Shown one piece after another: positions 35,615-45,277 of a stretch of 64,000 bases of DNA. The position numbers were made by a program, and so were the translations under genes. The number at the start of each line of letters is the position of its first letter. Within the stretch, counting starts at the first letter, position 1. Where the stretch lies: assembly GCF_003234565.1 (NCBI RefSeq), contig NZ_QKTU01000002.1:248001-312000 (forward strand). The letters are read 5' to 3'. This DNA is from Curtobacterium sp. MCBD17_013. GTDB taxonomy: Bacteria; Actinomycetota; Actinomycetes; Actinomycetales; Microbacteriaceae. The notes below the pieces were generated by a model. That model saw only the letters and a list, made by a program, of their open reading frames with translations. It ran no database searches and was not told the origin of the DNA.

Positions 35615-38600
35615 TCAGCCGTCGGTCGATTGTGGAACGGCCGGCGTGGTGATCGGCGCCGACGCGCCAGTGGGGTCCTGCTGTCCGTTGACGGTCGCCC
35701 GGACGCGGATGGTGTCGTACGCCGCCGGCACCGGATCCGTCGTGGTGAACGGCTCGCCCGACACCGGGTCCGTGTCGGTGCACAGCCCCGAGGCGCCACC
35801 GATGCAGTAGCTGACGTCGTAGCCGCTGGGCGCGAGCCGACCGTCGTTGTCCGGGGCGTTCACGACGGGCGCCTGGCCCTGCACGGCGCTCGCGATGGTC
35901 GCACGCGTGGTGAAGGGCTGGACGGACACGGGGCCGCTCGTGCTGCAGTAGTCGTCCGACGCCGTCGCGCAGGCCACCAACCGGATGGCCGCCTGGTCAC
36001 CGTACCCGGTGCCGGTCGACCACGTGTCCCCGGTCAGCGGCACCGCCGAGCCACCGTTCACGGTGTAGGCGTAGTGGTCCACGCGACTGCTGGCCGAGGA
36101 CACCCCGCTGATCCGGATCTGCCAGTTCGGCGAGGTCGGGTCCACCTGCTCGACGTCGACGCTGCCCGTCGGCGTCGCCGGCGGCGCGTAGCTCGTGACG
36201 CTCGTCGGGGCGCTGGCGCTGCAGAAACGGCCGTTGTCGGCGTACGCGACGTACTGGTAGTCGCCGTCGCCGCTGATCGTGTCGGTGTCGGTGGCTCCGA
36301 ACGTCGCACCAGCTCCCGTCGGCGGGCAACCGGACGGGATCGCGGCGCCCGGATCGAACCGGGCGATCGTCAGGCGCGTGGCCGTGCCTCCGGCCCAGTC
36401 GGCCTCCGCGGAGGACAGCCGCACCGTGGTCCGTCCTTGGCCGTCGGGGCTGCCCGTGGCCGAGAGCGACGGGGTTGCCGGCTGACCGACGGCCGTCGCG
36501 GCGGCGGACGTCCGCTCGTTCCAGTCCGCGGTCGAGAGGACGAGGGCCGCGTTCCGCGCCGACACGGTGGCGGTGTACTGGCCGCCCGGCTGCAGGCCGT
36601 CGAACGAGGTGGACGTGGTCGCCGCGCCGACCGTCTGCGCCTGCGTGCCGGACGGCCCCTCGAGGGTGACGACGTAGTTCGCGACCGCGGACCCCGTGCC
36701 CGGTCGTGGGACGGCCGCCCACTGCACGATGAGCCGACGTGGCGTCTCCTTGGCTGGCGTGACCGTCACCGAGGCCGGGGCCGCCGGGATGAAGTCGTCG
36801 CTCATCACGGCGCTCGCCCCGGACGGCTTCGAGCTGCCGGCCGCGTTCACCGCGGTGACGGTGAACGTGTACCGCTCCTGCGGATCGAGGTCGGTGAGCG
36901 TGCAGACGGTGCTCGCACCGCAGTCGTGCGTCGCGGTGCGGCCACCCGAGGTCCGGCTGGTCACGCGGTAGTCCGAGATGGCGGCGTTGTTGGCCGCCGG
37001 TGCGTTCCAGGCGAGCGACAACGACCCACCCTGGTACGTCCCCGTCCTGGTGGGCACGGAGGGCTGCTCCGGGACGTCCTGGACCGACACGGTGACGTCG
37101 CCCCAGACGTACCGGTCGCGGTCGTTCGTCGCGTCCGCGACCTCGTACTGCAGGTGGGTGTCGACGGGGCGAGCGGACGCGGCCACCCGGACCGTCAGGC
37201 GCGCACGGTCGGCGCTCGGGGTGATCGACACGCCCGCGGGGACGCCGCCGGACAGTCCGCGGATCGCGACCACCCGCAGGGGCCGACCGGGGAACGGGTT
37301 GGTCGCGGCGTCGTTCGCCAGGACGTCGACGTCGGCGGTCTGTCCACGCTTGACGACGGCGCGGTCCGCGGCCGGCTGCACGAGCGGACGGGTCGACGCC
37401 ACGACCTCCACCGCGATCGTGCCGCTGCGACCCGCCGCACTCCGGTCGGCGACGCCGACGCCGACGGACGCCGTCGAGCCCTTGGTCGCGTCGTCGTCGA
37501 CCGCGAGCGTCATCCGCTGCCCGCTGATCGTCGCCGTGACGCCGCTGGCGGGGCGGCTCACGACGTCGTAGCGCAGCTCACCGAGGTCCTTCGGGTAGGG
37601 GTAGTCCGTCAGCCTCGTGAGGTCCACCGTCCGGCGGTCACCCGGCTGCAGCTCGATCGTGCTCCCGGTGAACGACGGCGGCTGGTTGGTGCGCGGGGTC
37701 ACCTTGATCGGCAGGACGAGCGTCGCCACGCGGCCCTTGCCTCCGTTCGCGTCGGAACCGTCGGTGACCTCGAACGAGATCGAGGCGTTCCCGTAGTAGA
37801 GCTTGGCGGAGGTGAACGACAGGGTGGTCGGGTCGACGACGAGGTCGGCCCCGTTCGCATGGGTCGCCTTGACGGTGCTCGGGTCGGTCACGTGCGCGAC
37901 GGCGCCGTTGGCCGTCACCACGTACTTCGACAGCGGGATCTGGACCGTCGACTCGCTTCGCACCGTGATCGCCGGGGCGGTGCGGTCGATCTGCGGCAGC
38001 GCGTCGTCGAGTCCGGGCACGTGCACGAACGCGTACGAGACGACGTCCGGATGGTCGCGACGCGCGACGGAGAACGGGATGATCCGGGACCGGGCCGTCA
38101 CCGGGACCACGATCCGGCCCGACCGCGTGACCCGCGCGCCGTCCGCGTAGCCGCGGACGAGCCCGACGCGGAGGTCCGCGGTCGAGCCCTCGGCGAAGAA
38201 CGTGTTCGCGAGGACGTCGACGGAGACCGCCTTGCGATGGAGGATGTCGACGAGGTCGAGGGTGGAGTCCGAGACCTCCGGCCGGAGCGGTGCGGCGTCC
38301 CGGTCGACGGTGACGATGAGGAAGGCCGTGCTCGCACCGCCGTCGTCGTTCGCGACGGTGTAGAGGACCGCGAAGTCGCCGCGTCGGGCCGACGGCGGGG
38401 GCGTGACCTTGACCTCCTGGTGCCGCAACACACGGGCCTCGAGACCGGGACCGTTCGGCTCGGCTCGCGTGACCCGCAGGTCACCGCCGTCCGGATCGGA
38501 GTCGTTCTCGAGGACCCGGACGGTCACGCTGCCGCCCGGCCGGATGGTGACGTGGTCCGCCTGGGCGACCGGGTTCGACGCCTGGTCCGCCCGCGGCGCG

Positions 38601-41458
38601 ATGCCGACGCGGATGGTCCCGGTCGCACGGGCGCCCAGGGCGTCGACCACCGTGTAGGTGAACTGGTCCGTCCCTGCGGAGTAGTCCCCCGCCGCGTAGT
38701 CGAGCGTGGACGCGGTGACGTCGCTGACGGAGCCCTTGTCCGGATTCGACGCGACTCCGACGAGCTGGACGGAGTCGCCGTCCGGGTCGATCCCCGACAA
38801 CGGCACGGTCACCCGCACCGTCTGCCCCGCCACCGCCCGGGCCGTGATCGTGTCCGGGACCGGTGCGGCGTTCGTGGCGGCGTCCCGCTCGCGCACGGCG
38901 ATCGAGACGACGGCGTCCGCGTGTTGGCCGTCCGGTCCGTCCACGCGGTACACCGCCGTGTAGTTGCCAGGGGTGTCGGGGGCGAGGTACCGGAGGGTGT
39001 CTCCCGACACGAACAGCAGACCGGCACCGGCCGGCAGGTTCTGCACCAGGTCCGGCTCGAGCGTCAACGGCTCTCCGTACGGCTGCGTGTCGTTCGCGAG
39101 CACGTCGATCGTCGCCACGTCGCCGACGCGGACGGTCGCGCTGTCGGGCTGGGCGACGGGTGGTTGGACGTGGTCCGGCTCGGGGACCTCGATGACGGTC
39201 ACCGTGCCGGTGCTCGACGCGAGCCCGTTGGTCTCGGTGTAGGTGAAGGTCACGGGCCCGGAGAGCGGAGCGATCAGCGTCACCCGGACGGTGTGCTGGT
39301 CGAGCACGGTGGCCTGCACGCCGCTGCCGCCGTCGACCCCGCTGAGTCCCGTGACGAGCAGGACGCCCCCCGCCGGGTCGATGTCGGTGGCCGTGACGTC
39401 CGTGTCCTTCGTGGAGAGCGTGTCCACGAAGACCGTCTTCGGCGTCGTGATGGGCGCGGTCGAGGCGTCCGGCGCCGCCTCGACGGTGACGCGGACGACT
39501 CCGGTGGCGGTCTTGGTGCCGTCGGTCACGGTGTAGGCGAGCAGGTGGTCGCCCGGTACGGCGCTCGACACGACGAAGGTGCCCGCGTCGTAGCTCGGCG
39601 TCAGCGTGGTCCTGGCCACCACCGGGACGCTGGTCAGGGTCACCGTGCCGTTGCCGCCGCGCACGTGGTCGAGCGGGTGCACCGTCAGGGGCTCACCCGC
39701 GTACGCCTGCACCGCGAACGAATCCGCGGACAGGGGCGCCTTGCCCTGTGCGTCCACGTCGACCGTGAGGGTCCCCCGTCCTTGCAGGCGCCCGTCGCTC
39801 ACGACCAGCTGCACGGTGCGCTCGCCGGTGCGACCGGAGTGGTCGGTCACGTCCACGACCCCGTCGGGCGTCGTGGTCACGGTGTCGCCGTCCGGCGCGG
39901 AGGCAGAGGCCAGGTAGACGGGGTCGCCGTCGGGGTCGACCCAGTCCGACAGCACGTTCGTCGAGACCGTGCCGGCACGGACGACGACGGCGTGGGTGTC
40001 GCGGACCTGCACGGGAGCGCCGTTCTGCGCGGGGGTCTTCACGGTGACGCTCACGGTCGCCGAGGCGGTGCCGCCGTTGCCGTCGCTGATCTCGTAGCGG
40101 AAGCGGACCGTGCCCGTCGCTCGCGGCGACAGGGTGATCTGGAGCTGTTGCCGCTCGTCGATGCGGGCGACTGTCCCCGTCGTACGATCGATGCTGCCGA
40201 GGTCCTCGATGACGATCGGGTCCCCGTTGGGGTCGTAGTCGTTGAGGAGCACCGGCAGGACCGTCGTCCGGCCCGGCCGCGCACCGAGGACGTCGTCGGT
40301 GGCGACAGGCGGCTTCTGCTCGGTGTCCGCGGTCGCGTCGTCGGACGAGGCCTGTCGTTGCTGCCGGTCGTCCTGCTTCTGGATCAGGTCGCCCCAGTTG
40401 TCGATGAGCTGCCCGCTCCGGTCGATCGCCCAGGTGCGCCCGGACTCCGGGTCGTTGGCCACGACCGTGTCGCCGTTGTGCTGCACGGTGAGTGCCGCCC
40501 CCGACGGCACCGCGTCGAGTCGTTGCACGGCTCGACCGTCGCACGTGTCCACGGCCTGGCCCCCGCTCCACGCGCCGAACGTGCACGAGCCGTCGACGTA
40601 GGGGCGCGCGGGCGTGCCGGAGACGCCGAGGCGCACCGCCGTCACCCCGCCCGAGGGTGAGACCCGCAGGAGCCCGGCAGCACTCGCCACGGTCACCGCG
40701 GTTCCGGACGACGAGGACCGTTGGAGGGTCGCCCGACCGCTCACCCGGTCGCCGAGAGCGACGCGCCGGCCGTCGATCGCGAGCACGGAACTCGTGCGGT
40801 CCAACACGGCCAGGTGGTCGCCCACCACCGCGGTCTGGAGGTCGTGCTTCCGGGACATCGCGACGTCGAACGTCCGTCGGACGCTCAGGGACGTCCCCAC
40901 CGCGACGAGCGACGCGGTGCCGGTGCGTGGCGAGTAGACGGCCACGTCCGAGTCATCGGCATCGAACACGGCGTCGGCACCGAGGGTGAGGTCGGCCTTC
41001 GTGGCGGTGTCGAACGCACCGATCGCGTCGGCGGGGGTCGCCCACAACTGCCCGGTGTCACCGTTGCCGATCACCCCCGTGCCGCCGGCCAGGAACACCT
41101 GCGGGGACCCCGAGGGCAACGTGACCGGATCCCCGAGGGTGGCGTCGGCGACGTCCACCCGCGTGAGCGTGCCCTTCGTCTCGTCGACACTCCACACCCG
41201 GTGGCCTCGCTGCACCACCGCGAGGGTGTCCGAGGCGGCCGCGACCGCCGTGTTGAGCTGGAGCACGCCGGTGTTCGCGCGGCCGACCGCTCCGTACTGT
41301 CCGCTCGGGACCCACACGGTCCCGTCGCCGAGGTCCACCCGCTGCGTGTGGTAGCCGCTCGAAACGATCGCGGTGGTGGCGACGACGACCATCACCACGA
41401 ACGCGACGATCGTGGTGATGAGCACCGAGCGGTGCCGTCGCAGTACGACGCGCAGCAC
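35615..41458 (-). CDS. Giant membrane-anchored Ig-like/fibronectin III protein
   Basis: 1947 residues. A single N-terminal membrane anchor (about 11-34) follows a short basic cytoplasmic stretch. Residues about 45-365 have repeated strand patterns resembling a beta-propeller (VWSVDETKGTLTRVDVADA, TWAIDRSGQLIDNWG). From about 380 to 1460 there are some ten cadherin/Ig-like repeats, each starting like PVATDDVLGARPG and containing a VLLNDYDPNGDP-type turn. Two clear Fn3 domains follow (about 1466-1555, 1559-1650), then a Cys-containing C-terminal region. There is no sortase signal. Its GTG directly abuts the TAG stop of the kinase gene. It is probably an extracytoplasmic scaffold or adhesin, perhaps the client of the MoxR/DUF58 system. 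Function unproven. Confidence 0.88.
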   Translation of the reverse strand: MLRVVLRRHRSVLITTIVAFVVMVVVATTAIVSSGYHTQRVDLGDGTVWVPSGQYGAVGRANTGVLQLNTAVAAASDTLAVVQRGHRVWSVDETKGTLTRVDVADATLGDPVTLPSGSPQVFLAGGTGVIGNGDTGQLWATPADAIGAFDTATKADLTLGADAVFDADDSDVAVYSPRTGTASLVAVGTSLSVRRTFDVAMSRKHDLQTAVVGDHLAVLDRTSSVLAIDGRRVALGDRVSGRATLQRSSSSGTAVTVASAAGLLRVSPSGGVTAVRLGVSGTPARPYVDGSCTFGAWSGGQAVDTCDGRAVQRLDAVPSGAALTVQHNGDTVVANDPESGRTWAIDRSGQLIDNWGDLIQKQDDRQQRQASSDDATADTEQKPPVATDDVLGARPGRTTVLPVLLNDYDPNGDPIVIEDLGSIDRTTGTVARIDERQQLQITLSPRATGTVRFRYEISDGNGGTASATVSVTVKTPAQNGAPVQVRDTHAVVVRAGTVSTNVLSDWVDPDGDPVYLASASAPDGDTVTTTPDGVVDVTDHSGRTGERTVQLVVSDGRLQGRGTLTVDVDAQGKAPLSADSFAVQAYAGEPLTVHPLDHVRGGNGTVTLTSVPVVARTTLTPSYDAGTFVVSSAVPGDHLLAYTVTDGTKTATGVVRVTVEAAPDASTAPITTPKTVFVDTLSTKDTDVTATDIDPAGGVLLVTGLSGVDGGSGVQATVLDQHTVRVTLIAPLSGPVTFTYTETNGLASSTGTVTVIEVPEPDHVQPPVAQPDSATVRVGDVATIDVLANDTQPYGEPLTLEPDLVQNLPAGAGLLFVSGDTLRYLAPDTPGNYTAVYRVDGPDGQHADAVVSIAVRERDAATNAAPVPDTITARAVAGQTVRVTVPLSGIDPDGDSVQLVGVASNPDKGSVSDVTASTLDYAAGDYSAGTDQFTYTVVDALGARATGTIRVGIAPRADQASNPVAQADHVTIRPGGSVTVRVLENDSDPDGGDLRVTRAEPNGPGLEARVLRHQEVKVTPPPSARRGDFAVLYTVANDDGGASTAFLIVTVDRDAAPLRPEVSDSTLDLVDILHRKAVSVDVLANTFFAEGSTADLRVGLVRGYADGARVTRSGRIVVPVTARSRIIPFSVARRDHPDVVSYAFVHVPGLDDALPQIDRTAPAITVRSESTVQIPLSKYVVTANGAVAHVTDPSTVKATHANGADLVVDPTTLSFTSAKLYYGNASISFEVTDGSDANGGKGRVATLVLPIKVTPRTNQPPSFTGSTIELQPGDRRTVDLTRLTDYPYPKDLGELRYDVVSRPASGVTATISGQRMTLAVDDDATKGSTASVGVGVADRSAAGRSGTIAVEVVASTRPLVQPAADRAVVKRGQTADVDVLANDAATNPFPGRPLRVVAIRGLSGGVPAGVSITPSADRARLTVRVAASARPVDTHLQYEVADATNDRDRYVWGDVTVSVQDVPEQPSVPTRTGTYQGGSLSLAWNAPAANNAAISDYRVTSRTSGGRTATHDCGASTVCTLTDLDPQERYTFTVTAVNAAGSSKPSGASAVMSDDFIPAAPASVTVTPAKETPRRLIVQWAAVPRPGTGSAVANYVVTLEGPSGTQAQTVGAATTSTSFDGLQPGGQYTATVSARNAALVLSTADWNERTSAAATAVGQPATPSLSATGSPDGQGRTTVRLSSAEADWAGGTATRLTIARFDPGAAIPSGCPPTGAGATFGATDTDTISGDGDYQYVAYADNGRFCSASAPTSVTSYAPPATPTGSVDVEQVDPTSPNWQIRISGVSSASSRVDHYAYTVNGGSAVPLTGDTWSTGTGYGDQAAIRLVACATASDDYCSTSGPVSVQPFTTRATIASAVQGQAPVVNAPDNDGRLAPSGYDVSYCIGGASGLCTDTDPVSGEPFTTTDPVPAAYDTIRVRATVNGQQDPTGASAPITTPAVPQSTDG

Positions 41459-42865
41459 CTAGTCGTCCCCGATGGTGACGCACTTCTGGGCGCTCTGGTC
41501 GCCGTTCTTGCCGTCCCGGTTGACCGCGACGGCGACGCATTCCTCGTCGCCCCGCTTGCCCGAGACGACGAAGCTCCGCCCGGTCTGCTGGCTCGTGCCG
41601 CCGTTCGAACTGATGACGTACGTGTCACCGGCGCGTGTGCCCGGGTCACCCCAGCGGAACGTGACGGTCGTGCCGACGGTCGTCGCCCGGATGTCCGACA
41701 CGGTCGGGATCGATCCCGAGCCGGTCCGGGTCAGCACCAGCGTCGCCGACACGGCGACCACGGCGACCACGACGGCGGCCAGGGCCGCCCACAGCAGGGT
41801 CGACCGCGACCGCCGGCCGACCCGGGCCGTCGACGCGCTGCGGTGCACCGTGCCGACGCTCCGGGACGCCGTGGTCGTGAGCCCGCCGCGCGGGGACTGC
41901 CGCGCACGGCGCCGACGGCCACCGGCGACCGGCGCGGCGACGTTGCGGAGCATGGTGCGGTCCGTGGCGTCACCGACCGACGCCATCGCCCAGTTCTCGA
42001 CCTCGACCTCGGCCGGGGTCTCCGGGAGACCGAGTTCTGCCTCCACCTGTTGGAGTCCGCGGACGAACTCGATCGCCGTCGCGGGCCGCTGTTCCGGGCG
42101 TCGGGACATCGCCGCGGCGAGGAGCCGCTCGAGCGACGGGGGGACGTCGGGCCGCCCGGTCGGCTTCGGCGTGCCCTTGTCGATGCGGCCCATGAGGTCG
42201 TCCGCACCGTTCGCGCCACCAGGTACCTCGAAGGGGCTCCGGCCGGCGAGCAACGAGTACACCGTCGCGGCGAGCGAGTAGACCTCGGACTGCACCGAAC
42301 CGCGGGACTCGTCCATGAGCACCTCCGGCGCGGACCAGGGGATCGACATCCCGATCGGTTCGTCCGGGTCGGCCTCGCCGATGGAAGCGGCGATACCGAA
42401 GTCCGACAGCACCGGGCTGCCGTACGCGGTGCGGAGGATGTTGGAGGGCTTGACGTCGCGGTGCAGGACGCCCTCGCGGTGCGCGGTCTCGAGGGCGGAC
42501 CCGACGCGGACACCGATCGCGAGGACCTCGGACACCGGGACCGGGTCCCGACGGTAGCGCTCGCTCAACGACGCCGAGCAGAGCTCCATCACGAGGTACG
42601 GCCGACCGTCGGCCGCCACGCTGGCCTGGAGCACCGTCAGGATCGACGGGTGGGTGCTGAGCCGCGCCATGAGGTTCGCCTCGGACTGGAACGACTGCCG
42701 CACCCGGTCGTCGACGACCTCGTCGAGGAGGACCTTGACCGCGACCTGGCGACGCGGCATGTTCTGCTCGTACAGGAACACGTCGGCGAACCCGCCCGAT
42801 CCCAGGACGTGCACGTACGTGAAGCCGGGGAGCACGGGTGGCGTGGACGGCAGGCGGCGGGCCAT
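41459..42865 (-). CDS. Transmembrane Ser/Thr protein kinase
   Basis: 468 residues. The Hanks-type kinase domain (about 13-270) has an intact Gly loop (LGSGGFADVF), VAVKVL lysine, HRDVKPSN, DFGIA and SAPEV, so it should be active. A juxtamembrane linker carries Thr304 in a DRTMLRN motif, followed by one membrane segment (about 355-377). The external domain of about 90 residues has an Fn3-like strand pattern and two cysteines that could form a disulphide. This is not a PASTA kinase. The next gene, the giant Fn3 protein, starts at the adjacent base, suggesting the two outer regions work together. Confidence 0.94.
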   Translation of the reverse strand: MARRLPSTPPVLPGFTYVHVLGSGGFADVFLYEQNMPRRQVAVKVLLDEVVDDRVRQSFQSEANLMARLSTHPSILTVLQASVAADGRPYLVMELCSASLSERYRRDPVPVSEVLAIGVRVGSALETAHREGVLHRDVKPSNILRTAYGSPVLSDFGIAASIGEADPDEPIGMSIPWSAPEVLMDESRGSVQSEVYSLAATVYSLLAGRSPFEVPGGANGADDLMGRIDKGTPKPTGRPDVPPSLERLLAAAMSRRPEQRPATAIEFVRGLQQVEAELGLPETPAEVEVENWAMASVGDATDRTMLRNVAAPVAGGRRRRARQSPRGGLTTTASRSVGTVHRSASTARVGRRSRSTLLWAALAAVVVAVVAVSATLVLTRTGSGSIPTVSDIRATTVGTTVTFRWGDPGTRAGDTYVISSNGGTSQQTGRSFVVSGKRGDEECVAVAVNRDGKNGDQSAQKCVTIGDD

Positions 42866-43010
42866 GACCTCTCCTTACGACCACGTGCTCCGAGCGCGAC
42901 CGCGATCCGGCCCGCAACCCCTCGATTCTACGGAGCGGTCCCGGCGTCGTCGGTCGGTCTGTGGACAACTGCACGGCGTCGGCACCCCAGTTCGGGGGTG
43001 GTGACGGACC

Positions 43011-43838
43011 TCAGGCGGACCGGTGGCGGGGCAGGGTGTCCTCGACGTCGTCGGCGTGCGGCGCGGCGTCGACCTGCAGGACCACGACCGTCACGTTGTC
43101 GCGGCCACCGGCGACGATCGCGTCACCCACCAGGCGCTCGGCGAGCTGCTGCGGGTCGTCCACCTTCGCCGCGATCCGGGAGATCCCCACGTCGCCGATC
43201 TCCTTCGTGAGACCGTCGGAGCAGATGATGTAGCGGTCACCCGCGTGCAGCGGCAGCGTCCAGAAGTCGGGCTCCGGCGTCTCGCCGAACCCGACCGCGC
43301 GCGTGATGACGTTGCTGTCCGGGTGGGACTCGGCGTCCTCGGCGCGGAGCAGCCCGGCATCCACCATCTCCTGGACCACCGAGTGGTCGACGGTCACCCG
43401 TCGCATCGCGCCGTTCTCGACGCGGTAGGTCCGCGAGTCCCCGACGTTGAACACGAGCGCCGCGGGGACGCCCCCTGCCGCGATGATCGCGACGCCCGTC
43501 ACGGTGGTGCCGGCACCGATCGCGTTGCCCCCGGCCGCGCGCTCGATGTCCGAGGTCGCGCGCACGAGCGCGGCCTGGATCGCGTCCTCCGAGGCGAAGA
43601 CGTCGCGGAGCGCACCGAGACGACGGACCACCGCGTCGCTCGCCCGGTCCCCCGCGAGGTGGCCGCCCATGCCGTCCGCCACGACGAAGAACGGCGACTC
43701 GACGAGGTAGCTGTCCTCGTTGTGGTCGCGACGCCGACCGACGTCGGTCGCGGCCCCCCACGAGAGCGTGAGGGCACCGCCGTCCGCACCGGGCAGGGCC
43801 AGGGAGTGCGCCGACGTCGGTCGGCCGAGTTCCGTCAC
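43011..43838 (-). CDS. PP2C-type Ser/Thr protein phosphatase
   Basis: 275 residues. The metal-binding motifs are intact: DVGRRRDHNEDSYL, VADGMGGHLAGDRAS, NVGDSRTYR, ICSDGLTKEIGD and GGRDNVTVV. It is soluble and probably reverses the action of the neighbouring kinase, as PstP does in mycobacteria. The start GTG 43838 is 13 bp downstream of the FHA gene stop. The gap to the kinase gene is 145 bp. Confidence 0.94.
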   Translation of the reverse strand: MTELGRPTSAHSLALPGADGGALTLSWGAATDVGRRRDHNEDSYLVESPFFVVADGMGGHLAGDRASDAVVRRLGALRDVFASEDAIQAALVRATSDIERAAGGNAIGAGTTVTGVAIIAAGGVPAALVFNVGDSRTYRVENGAMRRVTVDHSVVQEMVDAGLLRAEDAESHPDSNVITRAVGFGETPEPDFWTLPLHAGDRYIICSDGLTKEIGDVGISRIAAKVDDPQQLAERLVGDAIVAGGRDNVTVVVLQVDAAPHADDVEDTLPRHRSA

Positions 43839-43851
43839 GGGTGGGTCGCTC

Positions 43852-44433
43852 TCAGTCGTGGTGTCGTGGGATCGGTGGGAGGTCGAGGGGGTCACCGGCC
43901 AGACCGCCGCGGGTCGCTTCCGGGATGCGGAGGTGACGGGACAGGATCTCGACGGTGTTGCCGTCCCCGATGTCCACCACCGTACCGGTGAGCACGACGA
44001 TCGCGGCACCGGAGGGCATGCGGAACGGACGGGCACCGGGGGCACGCACGACCGTGCCGTTCGTGGACGCGAGGTCCTCCACGACGACGGCGGTTCCCTC
44101 AGCGCGGACGGCGAGGTGCGAGCCCGAGACCTCACCGTGCCGGGAGGGCACGGTGACGAGCAGCGGCCGTGCGGTGAGCGGCACCCGCGGTGGTGCGGGA
44201 CGACGACCGATGACCACCGGCCGGTCGAGCCGGACGACCTGTTCGCCGACCCGGATCGCCGGGACGCGCCCGGACTCGACGCCGTCGGTGCCCGGATGCG
44301 GCGACCCGGTCGTGGTCGACCCTGCCGTGGGCCGCGCCGGACCGCCGTCGTCACGGGCGTGCCGCACGTGGGGATGCGGCGGGGACGGCCGCGTCACCGG
44401 ACGTCCGAGGATGGTGTCGTCGTCCTCGCCCAT
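43852..44433 (-). CDS. FHA domain protein, first gene of the kinase cluster
   Basis: 193 residues. The N-terminal tail begins MGEDDDTILGRP, with Thr7 in an acidic context that resembles kinase targets in GarA/OdhI-type proteins. The FHA domain occupies about 70-165 with VIGRRP, SRHGEVSGSHLAV and STNGTVV, the residues that contact phosphothreonine. I chose the ATG at 44433 because GGAGG lies 5 nt before it; a GTG two codons upstream overlaps that site. It probably links kinase signalling to a partner protein. Confidence 0.9.
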   Translation of the reverse strand: MGEDDDTILGRPVTRPSPPHPHVRHARDDGGPARPTAGSTTTGSPHPGTDGVESGRVPAIRVGEQVVRLDRPVVIGRRPAPPRVPLTARPLLVTVPSRHGEVSGSHLAVRAEGTAVVVEDLASTNGTVVRAPGARPFRMPSGAAIVVLTGTVVDIGDGNTVEILSRHLRIPEATRGGLAGDPLDLPPIPRHHD

Positions 44434-44503
44434 GTCCACCTCCCCGGATCGGTCGTTCCACCGTAGTCGACCGTGCTCCCCTGCCCGCGAGGGGCGGCAC
44501 TCG

Positions 44504-45277
44504 TCACACTGTCGCGGGTTCGAGAGTCTCCGCCACGAGGTCCCATCCGTCGGACGTCCGATCGAGCCCGATCCCGACCGTCCGACCCCAGTCGGCGAGG
44601 TCCGACATGGACCCCGGCTCGATCTGAGCCCGACCGAGTGCGGAGACGAGCCGGCCCTTCGCGGTCTTGTTCCAGTGGTTCAGCGCGCGGCGACGGCCGT
44701 CCGTCCCCTCCGACACGACGCGGAGCCGGACCGATCCGGACACCGGCCCGAGCGCACGGTACCCCTCGGAACGGAGGTCGAGCACGACGCCGTCGACTCC
44801 GCGCGATCCGAGCGCCCGCGCGGTCGACCCGGGCCACACGCTCCCCAGGCGGAGGTTCCCCAGCCGCGCGTCGTGGGACAGGCGGTAGGCCGGGATCGGA
44901 TCACCAGCCGCGATGGGACCGAACATCGCGGACTGCACGATCACGTGTCGGTGCCACCACTCGCGGACCGCCGGCGGCGCGGAGGACGCGTCGAGTGGGT
45001 CGTACAGGACACCCGTGTACCGCTCCACGGCCGGGAGGGTCGGCGCACCCTCCAGGGAGAGGTTGCGGAGACGCTCCCCCACGGATCGCGGACCGAGTCG
45101 CAGCGCGTACCGCGCCGACTCGTCGTCAGAACTGACGGAGCGGGCCGCGGCGATCACCGCGACCCGCTCACTGGTCAGTTCCGGGAACGACAGCGCACCG
45201 AGGTCGAAGGGGCGCGTGTCGTCACCGCCCTCCCGCTTGGTCTCCGACGGCGGGAGGAGGATCGTCAGTCCGCTCAG
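44504..45277 (-). CDS. yaaA: Peroxide stress protein YaaA
   Basis: About 257 residues of the YaaA/DUF328 family, implicated in limiting iron-dependent oxidative damage. LTILLPPSETKREGG is the conserved opening; YTGVLYDPLDA, RHVIVQSAMFGPIAAGDPIPAYRL and LNHWNKTAKGRLV follow. No ATG, GTG or TTG lies before the conserved opening; the first GTG downstream would remove it. The best candidate is CTG at 45277, overlapping the atpC stop as CTGA and preceded by GGAGGA at 5 nt; CTG at 45268 is the alternative. It is the last gene after the atp operon. Confidence 0.85.
   Translation of the reverse strand: MSGLTILLPPSETKREGGDDTRPFDLGALSFPELTSERVAVIAAARSVSSDDESARYALRLGPRSVGERLRNLSLEGAPTLPAVERYTGVLYDPLDASSAPPAVREWWHRHVIVQSAMFGPIAAGDPIPAYRLSHDARLGNLRLGSVWPGSTARALGSRGVDGVVLDLRSEGYRALGPVSGSVRLRVVSEGTDGRRRALNHWNKTAKGRLVSALGRAQIEPGSMSDLADWGRTVGIGLDRTSDGWDLVAETLEPATV

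Noticed and set aside
35588-40660. A 1690-codon open frame on the plus strand
   Set aside because: It is antisense to the giant Ig/Fn3 gene, has a composition dominated by Arg, Gly, Val and Asp with no domain, and results from high GC. The minus frame has clear domains.
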